The notes: generated from the sequence alone by a model not told the origin. DNA of 64,000 bases from Sphingomonadaceae bacterium (GCA_025359445.1 JANYGB010000049.1:1-64000), one strand, 5' to 3'; counted from the first letter of the stretch, positions 43,100 through 54,925 are shown. Numbers and translations are program-made.

Positions 43100-43875
43100 T
43101 GCTGATCGATTCGCATTGTCACCTTGAATACAAGGGCTTGGTCGAGGATCAGGCAGCAGTGCTTCAACGCGCACGTGCGGCTGGAGTAGGGGGCTTCCTC
43201 TCGATCTCAACTCGCCAGAGCGAATGGGACCAGGTGATTGCGACGGCCGACCGCGAGGCCGACGTCTGGGCCTCGGTCGGAATACACCCACACGAGGCCG
43301 ATGGCCATGCTGATCTGGGCGAAGCTGCGTTGCTCGCCGCCACCGAGCATCCCAAGGTCATCGCGATTGGCGAAACCGGGCTCGATTACTACTACGACAA
43401 ATCCGATCGCCGGGTTCAGCAGGCGCTGCTGCGCCGGCATATCAGCGTCGCGCGCCAAACCGGGCTACCGCTTATCGTCCACACCCGCGATGCTGAAGCC
43501 GATACGGCCGCAATCCTGCGCGACGAGCTGGAGCAGGGGGCTTATCCGGCACTGATTCATTGCTTTACCGCGTCTGCCGAGTTTGCGCGCGAAGTGCTAG
43601 AGTTGGGCTTGACCATTTCGCTGTCGGGCATAGTGACTTTCAAGAATGCCAAAGACTTGCAGGCCATAGCCGCCGAGTTGCCCGAAGATCGAATCCTGGT
43701 TGAGACCGATGCACCGTTCCTTGCGCCAATCCCGCATCGCGGGCGCACTTGCGAGCCGGGCTTTGTCGCCGATACCGCCCGATTTGTGGCGGAATTGCGT
43801 GGGGTTTCGCCTGAGCATCTTGCCGAAGCCACTACTCGCAATTTCGCCCGGCTGTTCACCAAGGCGGGCCTGTGA
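43099..43875 (+). CDS. tatD: TatD-family metal-dependent DNase
   Basis: The 258-residue TIM-barrel hydrolase has metal ligands in DSHCHLE, GETGLDYYY, PLIVHTRDAEAD, LIHCFTAS and ETDAPFLAP. TatD proteins have 3'-5' exonuclease activity on DNA and roles in repair; the physiological substrate is unclear. It starts as TGATG on the metG stop and ends as GTGA on the next gene, so it is translationally coupled on both sides. Confidence 0.93.
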   Translation: MLIDSHCHLEYKGLVEDQAAVLQRARAAGVGGFLSISTRQSEWDQVIATADREADVWASVGIHPHEADGHADLGEAALLAATEHPKVIAIGETGLDYYYDKSDRRVQQALLRRHISVARQTGLPLIVHTRDAEADTAAILRDELEQGAYPALIHCFTASAEFAREVLELGLTISLSGIVTFKNAKDLQAIAAELPEDRILVETDAPFLAPIPHRGRTCEPGFVADTARFVAELRGVSPEHLAEATTRNFARLFTKAGL

Positions 43876-44639
43876 AAGTTCGCTTGCTAGGCAGCGGCAC
43901 TTCAACCGGGGTGCCGCGGGTCGGAAATGACTGGGGCCGTTGCGAACCCGCCGAACCCAAAAACCGCCGGACCAGGGTGTCGATCCTGGTTGAGAACGAC
44001 GCAGGTGCCCGGTTGCTGGTCGATACCTCGCCTGATCTGCGCAACCAGTTGCTTGATAATGAAATCGACCGGATCGATGCGGTGTTCTGGACTCACGATC
44101 ATGCCGACCATGTTCACGGGATCGATGACTTACGGGTGCTGCGGTACGGCCGCGCCGCGCCGATCCCGGGCTATGCCGCCGAGGAGACCGCGCGGCGGCT
44201 GCGGCTGCGGTTTGGCTATGCGTTCGCCGGGCAGGAAGGCTATCCGACGATCCTGTCGCTAGAACCGCTAGAGCCGCTGCGGATGTGCGCCGGGTTCGGT
44301 GTGCGCTGGTGCCAAATGCCGCACGGACCTGCACAAAGTACCGCGTTTCGCTTCGATTGTGACGGTAAATCAATTGGCTATGCGACAGACTTCAGTGAGA
44401 TTCGGCGCGAAATGATCGATTTGTTTACCGGTGTCGATGTGCTTGTGGTCGATTGCCTCCGCCGCGAGCCGCATCCAACACACGCGCATTTGGCGATGGC
44501 GCTCGAACTGACCGACGCATCGCGCGCCGGACAGGCCGTGCTGACGCATCTCGACAAAAGCATGGATTATGTCACGCTGTGCGGGGAAGTTCCGGCGCAT
44601 GTCAAGGTCGGCTTCGATGGTTTGGAGGTGTTGTTGTGA
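43872..44639 (+). CDS. MBL-fold metal hydrolase (PhnP-like)
   Basis: The 255-residue protein has a GTG start. The metallo-beta-lactamase motif is THDHADHVHGIDD; the strand before it reads LLVDTSPDLRNQLL. Later ligands are MPHGP and VDCLRREPHPTHAHL. The opening RLLGSGTSTGVPRVG is typical of the PhnP/YcbX-type phosphodiesterase group. The substrate is unknown. It always seems to follow tatD in this order in related bacteria (recalled, not checked). It overlaps the small gene downstream by GTGA. Confidence 0.9.
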   Translation: MKVRLLGSGTSTGVPRVGNDWGRCEPAEPKNRRTRVSILVENDAGARLLVDTSPDLRNQLLDNEIDRIDAVFWTHDHADHVHGIDDLRVLRYGRAAPIPGYAAEETARRLRLRFGYAFAGQEGYPTILSLEPLEPLRMCAGFGVRWCQMPHGPAQSTAFRFDCDGKSIGYATDFSEIRREMIDLFTGVDVLVVDCLRREPHPTHAHLAMALELTDASRAGQAVLTHLDKSMDYVTLCGEVPAHVKVGFDGLEVLL

Positions 44640-44812
44640 TAAGCAACGGCGCGATGGTGACGGCAATCATCGGTGCAGCAATGGCGTTGACGCTTGGTTG
44701 GCAATCCCTGCGAAGTCACGAATTAAGTCGGAGCAGGATGGTCACGATGGCATTGATCTGGGCTGCAATTATCGCTGCCGTGACGCTTGTCATCAGTCAG
44801 GTGAAAGTGTGA
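44636..44812 (+). CDS. Small two-helix membrane protein
   Basis: The 58-residue product has a GTG start overlapping the MBL gene stop. Two hydrophobic segments are visible (MVTAIIGAAMALTLGW and MALIWAAIIAAVTLVI) with a basic loop (RSHELSRSRM) between them. There is no known family. The coupled position makes it a likely translated gene despite its length. Confidence 0.65.
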   Translation: MISNGAMVTAIIGAAMALTLGWQSLRSHELSRSRMVTMALIWAAIIAAVTLVISQVKV

Positions 44813-44875
44813 GCTGCAATCCTGCCCCTCAGCCTCTCGCGTTTCATTTAACATAATATATATTATCAATCTAAA

Positions 44876-45685
44876 ATGTCTCAGCCAGCCAAGCCCCTCA
44901 CTTCAGCCGCAGCGCTCGAACGGCTACTCGCGATCATGGCGCAACTGCGCGATCCGGCGAGCGGCTGCGAATGGGATCTGGCGCAGAGCTTTGCCACCAT
45001 CGCACCGTACACGATCGAGGAAGCCTACGAGGTTGCCGATGCAATCGAGCGCGGTGACATCCCCGCGCTCAAGGACGAACTCGGTGACTTGTTGCTTCAA
45101 GTCGTATTCCACGCCCAGATGGCCGAGGAACTCGGCCTGTTCGATTTCACCGATGTCGCCGCCGCAATCTCGGACAAGATGGAAGCGCGGCATCCGCACA
45201 TATTCGGTGACGCACCCGACTTAGGCCAGTCACGCGAAATTCGCTGGGAAGCGCTCAAGACCGAAGAGCGCGCAACCAAAGGCACCAGTGGCGCGATGGA
45301 CGGCGTGGCGCATGCGCTCCCGGCTCTGCTCCGCGCAGAGAAGCTGCAAAAGCGCGCGGCTCGTATTGGCTTCGACTGGCCCGACCGCGAAGGCCCGGCT
45401 GATAAAGTCCGTGAAGAAATGGCCGAACTGGCCGCTGCAAACGGCCCTGATCATCAAGCCGAGGAAGCAGGTGATCTGCTGTTCGCCGCAGTCAACCTGG
45501 TCCGCGCTTACGGCATAGCCCCCGAAGACGCGCTGCGCGCCGCCAACCGCAAATTCGAACGCCGGTTCCGCGCAATGGAGGCGTTGGCACAGGCGAGCGG
45601 GACTCGATTTGCCGAATTGACACTCGATCAGCAGGAAGCGCTATGGATTGACGTCAAAGCGTCAGAGCCGGGCAAATCGCCCTAA
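44876..45685 (+). CDS. mazG: Nucleoside triphosphate pyrophosphohydrolase MazG
   Basis: The 269-residue protein has two all-alpha MazG domains: the first with ATIAPYTIEEAYEVADAIER and DELGDLLLQVVFHAQMAEE, the second with REEMAELAAANGPDHQAEEAGDLLFA (read in parts). MazG hydrolyses NTPs to NMP and pyrophosphate and clears damaged or regulatory nucleotides. The 3' end overlaps the convergent hflX by 24 bases. A 63-base AT-rich spacer separates it from the upstream operon and may hold its promoter. Confidence 0.94.
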   Translation: MSQPAKPLTSAAALERLLAIMAQLRDPASGCEWDLAQSFATIAPYTIEEAYEVADAIERGDIPALKDELGDLLLQVVFHAQMAEELGLFDFTDVAAAISDKMEARHPHIFGDAPDLGQSREIRWEALKTEERATKGTSGAMDGVAHALPALLRAEKLQKRAARIGFDWPDREGPADKVREEMAELAAANGPDHQAEEAGDLLFAAVNLVRAYGIAPEDALRAANRKFERRFRAMEALAQASGTRFAELTLDQQEALWIDVKASEPGKSP

Positions 45686-46993
45686 TTCGCGCGGATCGAG
45701 CCGCACTTCGAGCCGCCGCAGCGGGCCGCGCTCATCGCTGCCGGCTTCGCCTTCACTGACCACTTCGCCATGCGCATGCAACCATGCGAGACGCTGCCCA
45801 TCGCCGACTGGCAGGATGAAACTGTGCAATTTAGCGCGCAGGGTCAACAGTTTGCTCGCCGCTTCGAGTAGGTTGACGCAGCCCATGCCGGTCAAAGCCG
45901 ATACCGGCACGATCACAGTCTCGCCTTTGGCCTGCGCCTGACCCATCAATTCCGCCGCCTGATCGGGCGCGAGCAGATCCCACTTGTTCCACGCTTCCAT
46001 CAGGGGGATGGTTGGCTCCCCACCATGCTCTTCAAGTACACCAAGTTCTTGCAAAATTGTCAGAACATGCTGCTTTTGCGCCAAACTTTCTGGATTGGCC
46101 ATATCGCGCACATGGACGATTACGTCCGCGGCGGTGACTTCTTCGAGCGTAGCGCGAAAGGCCGCGACCAGTTGCGTGGGCAGGTCGGAAATGAACCCCA
46201 CGGTGTCTGACAGGATCGCCTTGTCCACCCCGGGCAGCCGGATAGATCGCATTGTCGGATCGAGCGTGGCGAACAGCAAGTCCTCAGCCATCACTGAGGC
46301 CCCGGTCAGGCGGTTGAACAGCGTGCTCTTGCCGGCATTGGTATAGCCAACAAGCGCGATCACCGGCCACGGCGCTTTTTCACGCCGGCTGCGGTGCAGC
46401 CCGCGCGTGCGGCGGACTTGCTCGAGCTCTTTGCGCAGCTTCGCCATGCGGTCGCGGATCAGGCGGCGATCGGCCTCGATCTGGGTTTCGCCCGGCCCGC
46501 CGAGGAACCCGAACCCGCCGCGTTGGCGCTCAAGATGCGTCCAGCTGCGCACCAGACGCCCGGCCTGGTAATCGAGATGCGCAAGTTCGACTTGCAAGCG
46601 CCCTTCGGCGGTCGCCGCGCGCTCGCCAAAGATTTCGAGGATCAACCCGGTCCGGTCGATTACCTTGCGCTTCAGCTTTTCCTCAAGATTACGCTGCTGG
46701 ATTGCCGTCAGGCTGCCATCGACGATCACGAGCCCGGCGCTGTCCTGTTCGCAAGCTATCGCGATATTCTGGATCTGCCCCTCGCCGAACAACGTCGCGG
46801 CGCGGGCCTCGCGGATCGGAATAGCAATCGCATCGACCACCACCAAGCCAATCGCCAGTGCCAGCCCGCGGGCTTCTTCAAGCCGGGGTGCAGTGTCGCC
46901 GCTCACGGCTCCCCTGCCCCGGAATTCGGGATAGACGATCAGCGCGCGGGCTCCGCGCGCAAGGTCGCCTTCTGGTTCGTCGCCGAAGTTCAG
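45662..46993 (-). CDS. hflX: GTPase HflX, probably starting at CTG
   Basis: This is a ribosome-associated GTPase that splits stalled ribosomes. The HflX domain has [20 protein letters not shown]1 is [10 protein letters not shown]3 is DTVGF and G4 is NKWD. The first ATG/GTG in frame is GTG 46906, but family-like sequence ([17 protein letters not shown]) lies upstream of it. The only candidate start there is CTG 46993, which overlaps the hfq stop as CTGA. From CTG the protein has 443 residues, the normal size. The conservative alternative is 45662-46906. Confidence 0.88.
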   Translation of the reverse strand: MNFGDEPEGDLARGARALIVYPEFRGRGAVSGDTAPRLEEARGLALAIGLVVVDAIAIPIREARAATLFGEGQIQNIAIACEQDSAGLVIVDGSLTAIQQRNLEEKLKRKVIDRTGLILEIFGERAATAEGRLQVELAHLDYQAGRLVRSWTHLERQRGGFGFLGGPGETQIEADRRLIRDRMAKLRKELEQVRRTRGLHRSRREKAPWPVIALVGYTNAGKSTLFNRLTGASVMAEDLLFATLDPTMRSIRLPGVDKAILSDTVGFISDLPTQLVAAFRATLEEVTAADVIVHVRDMANPESLAQKQHVLTILQELGVLEEHGGEPTIPLMEAWNKWDLLAPDQAAELMGQAQAKGETVIVPVSALTGMGCVNLLEAASKLLTLRAKLHSFILPVGDGQRLAWLHAHGEVVSEGEAGSDERGPLRRLEVRLDPRELGRFARL

Positions 46994-47580
46994 CTTTCTT
47001 CGCCGTCGTCGCTATCGCCCATCAGATCGATCGGACTGAGCGGCTGAATGGTCGATACTGCGTGCTTGTACGCCAATTGAACATAGCCTTCACGCTCGAG
47101 CAGCATGCAGAACAAGTCGAACGCGGCGACGCGGCCTTGCAGCATCACGCCGTTGACGAGGAACATGGTGACCTGCACCCCGCTTTCGCGCACGCTTGAA
47201 AGGAACACGTCCTGCAGTAGGCGGACCTTCTTGCTCCCTTCGACCGCGCTGCCAAACTGGCCGACGTCGATCGGCAGACTGGGCATAATTGTCGAGATGG
47301 CGTGCTTGTAAACCAATTGCGCTTGACCATCGCGGCGCAGCAGGATTGAGAAATTGTCAAACCAAGTGACAATGCCCTGAAGTTTGACGCCCTTGACCAG
47401 GAACATTGTCACTGGGACCTTGTTCTTGCGCAGCAGGTTGAGGAACTGGTCTTGGAGATTTTGGCCCTTGCCGGTGGCGGGGCCGCTGGGCACGGCAAAC
47501 TTGGAGATTTCAGGTGGCGCGACTGCTTCTGGTTCTGCCTTAGCAGGGCGCGGCCGTGCTGTGAGGGTCTTGGAGGTCAT
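46990..47580 (-). CDS. hfq: Tandem-duplicated RNA chaperone Hfq
   Basis: The 196-residue protein has two complete Sm domains joined in one chain. Domain 1 spans about 40-106 ([24 protein letters not shown]) and domain 2 about 119-186 ([24 protein letters not shown]). A 39-residue Ala/Pro-rich extension precedes them and an acidic tail follows. Domain 1 keeps a basic rim (RKNK); domain 2 has RESG and Met in place of the distal-face Lys. A ring of three chains would give a pseudo-hexamer with alternating faces. Hfq pairs small RNAs with mRNAs. A double Hfq has, as I recall, been noted in Novosphingobium. Confidence 0.96.
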   Translation of the reverse strand: MTSKTLTARPRPAKAEPEAVAPPEISKFAVPSGPATGKGQNLQDQFLNLLRKNKVPVTMFLVKGVKLQGIVTWFDNFSILLRRDGQAQLVYKHAISTIMPSLPIDVGQFGSAVEGSKKVRLLQDVFLSSVRESGVQVTMFLVNGVMLQGRVAAFDLFCMLLEREGYVQLAYKHAVSTIQPLSPIDLMGDSDDGEES

Positions 47581-47705
47581 AGTTCTTGTCCTTCTTGTTG
47601 GCGGCCGCTGATACGGTCCGCAATCTGGCCTCCTGCGAACGGAAAGCCGATGTATTATGCGCAGACGCCTACCGCAGGGCGTGCCGCGCGTAAACGCCGA
47701 TCATG

Positions 47706-49121
47706 TTACAACCTCGCGTCAGGCTGGACTTCGATTTCACCGTCTTCCTCGTCGTCGCGCCGCTCAACCATGCCGAGCAGTTTAAGCTTCCGGTGCAAGG
47801 CTGATCGCTCCATTCCAATGAAACTCGCAGTACGCGATATATTTCCCGAAAACCGCCTAATTTGTACACGCAGGTATTCCCGCTCGAAGTTTTCGCGAGC
47901 TTCGCGCAGCGGTACCCCCATCAGCGAGGGCATTCCCGCGTCGCCGCTGATCCGGCCAGAAACCACTTCGCCGGGCAGCATATCGGCTTCGATCCGCGCG
48001 AGCCGATCGCGCGGGGTAAGAATGATCGTCCGCTCAACCACGTTGCGCAACTGGCGGACATTGCCTGGCCATTCGTAGCTTTGCAGCGCAGCCATCGCCT
48101 CGATGCTAACCTCGGGCGGGCGAACGCCTTGATCCGAAGCGAAGCGCGCGAAGAAATGATCGACCAGCATCGGGATATCCTCGCGCCGTTCGGCCAGCGA
48201 GGGGATCGTTACCGGAACCACGTTGAGCCGGTAGAACAAATCCTCGCGAAAGCGGCGATCAGCGATTTCGCGCTCAAGCTCGCGCGCGGTCGATGAAACG
48301 ACACGAACATCGACCCGAATCTGGCGATTGCCGCCGACTCGCACGAATGCCTGCTCGGTCAGCACGCGCAAGATCCGCGCCTGCGTAGAAAGCGGCATAT
48401 CGGCCACTTCATCAAGGTAAAGCGTCCCGCCGTCAGCCATTTCGAGCAAGCCGGCGCGGACCAGTTTGCCGTTCGATTCTTCGCCGAACAGCTCCTGCTC
48501 GAACCGCTCGGGCGTGATCCGCGCTGAATTGACCGTCACGAAAGCATGCTCGGCGCGCCCGCTCCAGCTGTGCAGCAGCCGTGCGGCCACTTCCTTGCCC
48601 GATCCAGCGGGGCCGGTGATCAGCAAACGGCTGCCGGTGTTGGCGACCCGTTTGAGCGTGGCGCGAACCTGGTTGATCGCCGTGCTGTTGCCGGTGAATT
48701 CGTCGGAAGTGACAAAGCCTTCGCGCAGCCGGGCATTTTCACGCCTGAGCCGTTCGGTTTCAGTCGCGCGGCCGACCAGCAGCAGCAAGCGTTCGGCCTC
48801 GAACGGCTTTTCGATGAAGTCCATCGCGCCGCGGCCGATCGCCGAGACAGCAGTGTCGATGCTGCCGTGCCCCGAAAAGATGATCACCGGCAATTCGGGC
48901 TCGCGGCTCTTGATCGCGTCGAGCACCTCGAGCCCGTCCATCGGGCTGCCGTGCAGCCACACGTCGAGCAGCACCAAACTGGGGCGGCGCTCGTCGATCA
49001 TGGCCAGCGCTGAAGTGCTGTCCCCCGCGGTGCGGCATTCATACCCCTCGTCGCTGAGCACACCGGCAACGAGCTCGCGAATATCGCGTTCATCGTCGAC
49101 TATCAGGATTTCGAGCGCCAT
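47706..49121 (-). CDS. ntrX: Nitrogen response regulator NtrX
   Basis: The 471-residue protein has a receiver domain with Asp53 (LLDVWLHG), a sigma-54-type AAA+ domain (Walker A GPAGSGKE, Walker B TLYLDEVADM) and a C-terminal Fis-like HTH (GNISRTASFIGMERSALHRK). The GAFTGA loop needed to contact sigma-54 is replaced by EESNGK, as usual in NtrX, so it probably acts with sigma-70. The cognate kinase gene ntrY lies just upstream (20 bases). It regulates nitrogen and redox-related genes in alphaproteobacteria. Confidence 0.94.
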   Translation of the reverse strand: MALEILIVDDERDIRELVAGVLSDEGYECRTAGDSTSALAMIDERRPSLVLLDVWLHGSPMDGLEVLDAIKSREPELPVIIFSGHGSIDTAVSAIGRGAMDFIEKPFEAERLLLLVGRATETERLRRENARLREGFVTSDEFTGNSTAINQVRATLKRVANTGSRLLITGPAGSGKEVAARLLHSWSGRAEHAFVTVNSARITPERFEQELFGEESNGKLVRAGLLEMADGGTLYLDEVADMPLSTQARILRVLTEQAFVRVGGNRQIRVDVRVVSSTARELEREIADRRFREDLFYRLNVVPVTIPSLAERREDIPMLVDHFFARFASDQGVRPPEVSIEAMAALQSYEWPGNVRQLRNVVERTIILTPRDRLARIEADMLPGEVVSGRISGDAGMPSLMGVPLREARENFEREYLRVQIRRFSGNISRTASFIGMERSALHRKLKLLGMVERRDDEEDGEIEVQPDARL

Positions 49122-49141
49122 TGGATTACCTCAATTCAAAA

Positions 49142-51358
49142 TCATTCAGCCGCTTCGGAGCCGCGATGGCTCTCCAGCGGATCGCGCGCAAAGCGCATGG
49201 TCACAACGGCCCCGTCGGGTTTGCCCGGTGTGAAGCTCATTTCGCCCCCGTGTTCCTCTACAATCTTGTTGACGATCGCGAGCCCGAGGCCGGTCCCCTT
49301 ATCGCGCGTGGTCACATATGGCTCGACGATGCGTTCGCGGTCTTGCGGCAGGCCGATGCCATTGTCCGCCACAGACACCAGCACGTCTTCGGGGGCCCCC
49401 GTCAGGGTAACAGCAATCCGCCCGCGCCAGGTTTCATCCTCAAGCTTCGACCGCGCCTCGATTGCTTCGGTGGCGTTTTTGAGCACGTTGGTCATGGCTT
49501 GGCCAAACTGGTGCCGGTCACAAGCGATGATCCCCATGTCGGGGTCAGCGGCAAACGCGAAGTTGATTTCAGGCCTCGCGACTTCCTGCAGGAACAGCGC
49601 CTGACGGGCCAGATCGACCGGATCTTCGCCGCGGAACAGCGGTTTGGGCAGCCGCGCGAACGACGAGAATTCGTCGACCATGCGGCGCAGTTCGCCGACT
49701 TGGCGGATAATCGTGCCGGTCAGTTCCTCGAACAGCTCGCCGTCAGTGGTGAGCTGCTTGCGGTAACGCCGCTTGAGCCGCTCGGTGGCGAGCTGGATCG
49801 GGGTCAGCGGGTTCTTGATTTCGTGCGCGATGCGCCGGGCGACGTCGGACCATGCGGCCTGGCGCTGATCGATCAACTGGCGGGTGATGTCCTCAAAGGT
49901 GATCACATCGCCGCTGGCCGAGCGGGTCGATTTGACCGCAAGGCTGAGCAGTTCAGTACCTTTCGAATACTGCAAGATCCCGCCATCGGTCCCGCTTTCG
50001 GCCAGACTGGCCATTTGCGGCGCGATCGCGGCAAGCCGCAAGCCGATCGGCGCAGGCGCGCCGCGATCGAACAGCAGCTTTTGCGCCGAGCTGTTGATCA
50101 GCCGAATCTCGCCCTTCGCATTGGTGCTGATGATCCCGGCGGTCACCGATTCCAGCACCGCTTCCATGAAGGCGCGGCGCTCATCGAGCTGCTGGTTAGC
50201 TCCGAGCAGCGCGTGATTCTGCCGTTCCAGCTGCTGAGTCATTCGATTGAACGCGCGGTTAAGCAGCCCGACCTCGTCAGCCCCGGTGCGTCCCTCAACC
50301 CGCATGGTGAAGTTGCCTGCGCCGACTTGCCGGGCGGCGTCGACCAGATCGTAGAGCGGCTTCACCTGCCGGTCGGCAAAGCGCAGCGCGAACCAAACTG
50401 ACAGTCCGACCAGCGCCAGACTGGCAACGAACAGCGCGACATTGAAGCGCAACTGCTGGATTCGTGTGCGCTGGGTCAATTCATCATAGGCACGGACAAT
50501 GTTCTGGGCGTGGCCGGCCGAAAGCAAATCGGACCTCCGCTCAGTGTAAAGATAGATCCCCGCGCGCCGGTCAATCGGGGTCACCGCCTGAATTGAATTG
50601 GCGGTCGAACTAACCACAATCCGCTCGCCACGATCAAGCTGGCGCAGCACTTCGCCCGAGACATTTTCGCTAAGCGACATCGGCCCGCTCGCAATCGCCG
50701 GACGGCGCAAAACTCCATCTGGGCCTTTTTGCAAAATCGTCGATTCGTCGAGTTTGCGGTGATGGACCTGATACGAGTAGTATTCAGGGAACGCCGGGCT
50801 CGCGATAGTCTCCTGACTCAGAAAATCACCAAGATCGGCGGCCATCGCCAGCGTTTCGTATTCCATGTCCTTTTGCGTCTGCTCGTAATAGCCGCGCGCC
50901 AGCTGGTTGGCGTTTTCGAGAAGTCCGCGTGATTTGTCAGAGAACCAGAATTCGACGCCCGACTGGAACAGGAACGAGGCAAAAATCACCACCAGTAGCG
51001 TTGGCACCGCGGCGATCAGTGAGAACAGGAACACCAACCGGACGTGCAATTGCCCGCTCCGCCCAACGTCTTCACCAGCACGTTGTAGCGCCAGCCAACG
51101 ACCTAGCAGGATCAGGCAAGCCATTGCTGGAACCAGCGTGCCAATCAGCAAAGTCGCGGTCAGATCGGTTGGCAAGGGCAGCCTGCGATCCGATTGAGCA
51201 GTAACCAAATACCAGGTCACCGCTGACATGATCAGAAAAGCAGAGACTGCAAAGACCGCCAGGATCGGGTACAAGTTGGAACGCCGAGCCGCGACCTGCA
51301 TCCGGCGCAATAACCGGGGCCAGCGTCTGTTGCGTGCAGGAACCGTCGCTTCCACCAT
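49142..51358 (-). CDS. ntrY: Sensor histidine kinase NtrY
   Basis: The 738-residue membrane kinase has N-terminal transmembrane helices (YPILAVFAVSAFLIMSAVTW, a second and third by residue 115), a periplasmic region, and a helix followed by HAMP (RFADRQVKPLYDLVDAARQV). A PAS domain follows (GIISTNAKGEIRLIN), then the H box with His near 511 (AHEIKNPLTPIQLA) and an ATPase domain (NVLKNATEAIE, DNGIGLP, GTGLGLAIV). It phosphorylates NtrX. The start is 65 bases after ntrC, in the same direction. Confidence 0.94.
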   Translation of the reverse strand: MVEATVPARNRRWPRLLRRMQVAARRSNLYPILAVFAVSAFLIMSAVTWYLVTAQSDRRLPLPTDLTATLLIGTLVPAMACLILLGRWLALQRAGEDVGRSGQLHVRLVFLFSLIAAVPTLLVVIFASFLFQSGVEFWFSDKSRGLLENANQLARGYYEQTQKDMEYETLAMAADLGDFLSQETIASPAFPEYYSYQVHHRKLDESTILQKGPDGVLRRPAIASGPMSLSENVSGEVLRQLDRGERIVVSSTANSIQAVTPIDRRAGIYLYTERRSDLLSAGHAQNIVRAYDELTQRTRIQQLRFNVALFVASLALVGLSVWFALRFADRQVKPLYDLVDAARQVGAGNFTMRVEGRTGADEVGLLNRAFNRMTQQLERQNHALLGANQQLDERRAFMEAVLESVTAGIISTNAKGEIRLINSSAQKLLFDRGAPAPIGLRLAAIAPQMASLAESGTDGGILQYSKGTELLSLAVKSTRSASGDVITFEDITRQLIDQRQAAWSDVARRIAHEIKNPLTPIQLATERLKRRYRKQLTTDGELFEELTGTIIRQVGELRRMVDEFSSFARLPKPLFRGEDPVDLARQALFLQEVARPEINFAFAADPDMGIIACDRHQFGQAMTNVLKNATEAIEARSKLEDETWRGRIAVTLTGAPEDVLVSVADNGIGLPQDRERIVEPYVTTRDKGTGLGLAIVNKIVEEHGGEMSFTPGKPDGAVVTMRFARDPLESHRGSEAAE

Positions 51359-51423
51359 CGTTGCGAGATTACAACACTAGTGTGGTATTTATGCAAGGCA
51401 TTTCGCCCTGCCCCTCGCCCGCT

Positions 51424-52823
<1,400 letters not shown>

Positions 52824-52827
<4 letters not shown>

Positions 52828-53909
52828 GCAACAACCTCATGGATGCCACCGTGGCGCTCACCGGCGATCGGCAGATGCACCCGAAAGTGCGTCCAGCCGG
52901 CGATGTCGTCACGGTCGTAGGTCACCCGCCCGTTCATGTCCCCGACCAAGCGGCGGACCAGCGCCAGCCCCAGCCCCTGTCCGCTCTTTTTGGACGAGAC
53001 GAACGGTTCGAAAATATGATCGCGCAGTGCCGAGTCGATTCCCGGTCCGTTGTCGCTAACGCGCAGTTCGATCGGCAATCGCACTGCGCCGCCATCGATG
53101 GTGCGATGGAGTTGCAACCCGCTGGCAAAGCGCGAGCGCACGACAATCTTGGGCTTGGCGATCTTTGCGGTAGCATCGGCAGCGTTGGCGAACAGATTGA
53201 TCAGCACCTGCACCAGCGCGTCAATATTGCCGAGCACTTGCGGCAGCGAGGGGTCGAATTCCTCGGTAATCGCGGGTGATTTGCCGCTTGCTTCCATCAC
53301 CGCGCGGGCCCGCCGGATTGCTTCGTGGAGGTTGCACGGCTGCAAGTCGGGCGCAGTGCGGCGCGACAGCGATTGCATCTGGTCGATCAGCTTGGCGATG
53401 CGGTCAACCTCGTCGGTGATCAAGGTGGTCAGCGCAAGGTCCTGCCCGGCGATTTTGCGGGAAAGCAACTGCGCCGCACCGCGAATGCCCGCGAGCGGGT
53501 TTTTGATTTCGTGCGCCAGCACTTCGGGCGCGCGCAGCACCGAATCGCTGCGCGCACTTTGCGTCTCACGCATGGCCTCAGCGCCGCCGATGTCATGCAA
53601 CGTCAGCACTTGCCAGCCGGGCTGATCGATCACCGGACCGACAGTGACATCGACCCGGCGCGGTCCTTGTCCGGTGATTTGCACGCCCGTGGCGCGGGCC
53701 GAAAGCTGCGCGTCGGTCTCGGCGATCCGCGCGGCCAGCAGCGGCTCATCGAAATGCAAGTGTTCGCCGATCGCGCGGCCTGACAAGCGGCGGAAGCTTT
53801 GCCCGAGTAATTGTTCGGCTGCCGGATTGGCCGCCGCTACCGTCTGCCCCGGCCCAAGCAGCAGCACCGCGTGCGACAAGCTGGCAAGCTGGCGCGGTGC
53901 ATCGGACAT
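52824..53909 (-). CDS. ntrB: Nitrogen sensor kinase NtrB
   Basis: This 361-residue cytoplasmic histidine kinase has an N-terminal PAS-like domain, the H box with His133 (AHEIKNPLAGIRGAAQLL), an N box (INLFANAADAT), and G boxes DNGPGID and GQGLGLALV. It acts on NtrC under control of PII. The start codon overlaps the dusB stop (TGATG), giving a dusB-ntrB-ntrC coupled unit, the ancestral alphaproteobacterial order. Confidence 0.95.
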
Positions 53910-54925
53910 CAGGCCGCCTGACGGCTCAGGAACGGGGTGAAGAATTGGTGTAATTGCCGAATGACTTCAGCAGGATCGTCGATGAAGTTAACCTGATTGC
54001 GGAACGCCGCCGACCCAGCCAGGCCCTTGGTGTACCAAGCGAGGTGCTTGCGCGCCATGTTGACCCCGGTAACGGTGCCGTACAGTTCGAGCATCGCATC
54101 GTAATGTTCGAGCAGCACCGCAAACAGCGCGTCAGTGTCGGGATCGGGCTGCTCTTCGCCGGTGCGCAGCCAGTGCATCACTTGCGAGAGGAACCATGGC
54201 CGCCCGTAAGCTCCGCGCCCGATCATCACCCCGTCCGCTCCCGATTGCGCCAGGGCGCGCGCGGCATCTTCGATGGTGTTGATATCGCCATTGACGATCA
54301 CCGGGATCTTCACGGCATCCTTGACTGCGCGGACGAACGCCCAGTCGGCATCGCCGCGGTACATCTGGTTGCGGGTGCGGCCGTGGACCGAGACCATCTT
54401 CGCGCCGAGGTCTTCGGCGATACGGGCGAGTTCGGGCGCGTTGAGGCTGTCATGGCACCAGCCCATCCGCATCTTCACCGTCACCGGCACATCGACTGCT
54501 TCCACCGTCGCCTTGATCAGCGCCGTGGCGAGTGGCAGGTCGCGCATCAAAGCTGAGCCGGCATCGCCGTTGACCACTTTCTTGACCGGGCAGCCCATGT
54601 TGATGTCGATGATCGCCGCGCCGCGATCCTGCTGGAGCTTCGCCGCTTCGGCCATCTGCGCTGGTTCGCAGCCGACCAGCTGCATCGACACCGGTTCCTC
54701 AATCGCATCCCACTGCGCCTTTTGCAGCGACTGACGCGTTTCGCGGATCGCTGCCGGACTGGCGATCATTTCGGTGACGTTGAGGCCCGAGCCGAACCGG
54801 CGCACCAGGCGGCGGAACGGGAGATCGGTCACCCCGGTCATCGGGGCGAGGATCACCGGACAATCGATCCGGATCGGGCCGACGTCGATTGGAGCCAAAC
54901 TGGGCGGGATCGGAAACGAACTCAT
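53909..54925 (-). CDS. dusB: tRNA-dihydrouridine synthase DusB
   Basis: This 338-residue flavoenzyme reduces uridine in the tRNA D loop. The TIM barrel opens with [20 protein letters not shown]. The active-site Cys lies in [13 protein letters not shown]. Later motifs are [24 protein letters not shown] and [14 protein letters not shown] 54925 ([15 protein letters not shown]) is chosen; a further 64 upstream residues in frame are not family-like and overlap the ispDF promoter. It is the first gene of the nitrogen-regulation operon. Confidence 0.95.
   Translation of the reverse strand: MSSFPIPPSLAPIDVGPIRIDCPVILAPMTGVTDLPFRRLVRRFGSGLNVTEMIASPAAIRETRQSLQKAQWDAIEEPVSMQLVGCEPAQMAEAAKLQQDRGAAIIDINMGCPVKKVVNGDAGSALMRDLPLATALIKATVEAVDVPVTVKMRMGWCHDSLNAPELARIAEDLGAKMVSVHGRTRNQMYRGDADWAFVRAVKDAVKIPVIVNGDINTIEDAARALAQSGADGVMIGRGAYGRPWFLSQVMHWLRTGEEQPDPDTDALFAVLLEHYDAMLELYGTVTGVNMARKHLAWYTKGLAGSAAFRNQVNFIDDPAEVIRQLHQFFTPFLSRQAA

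Noticed and set aside
47706..49121. Missing GAFTGA loop in NtrX read as a defect
   Set aside because: Loss of this loop is normal for alphaproteobacterial NtrX; the neighbouring NtrC keeps it.
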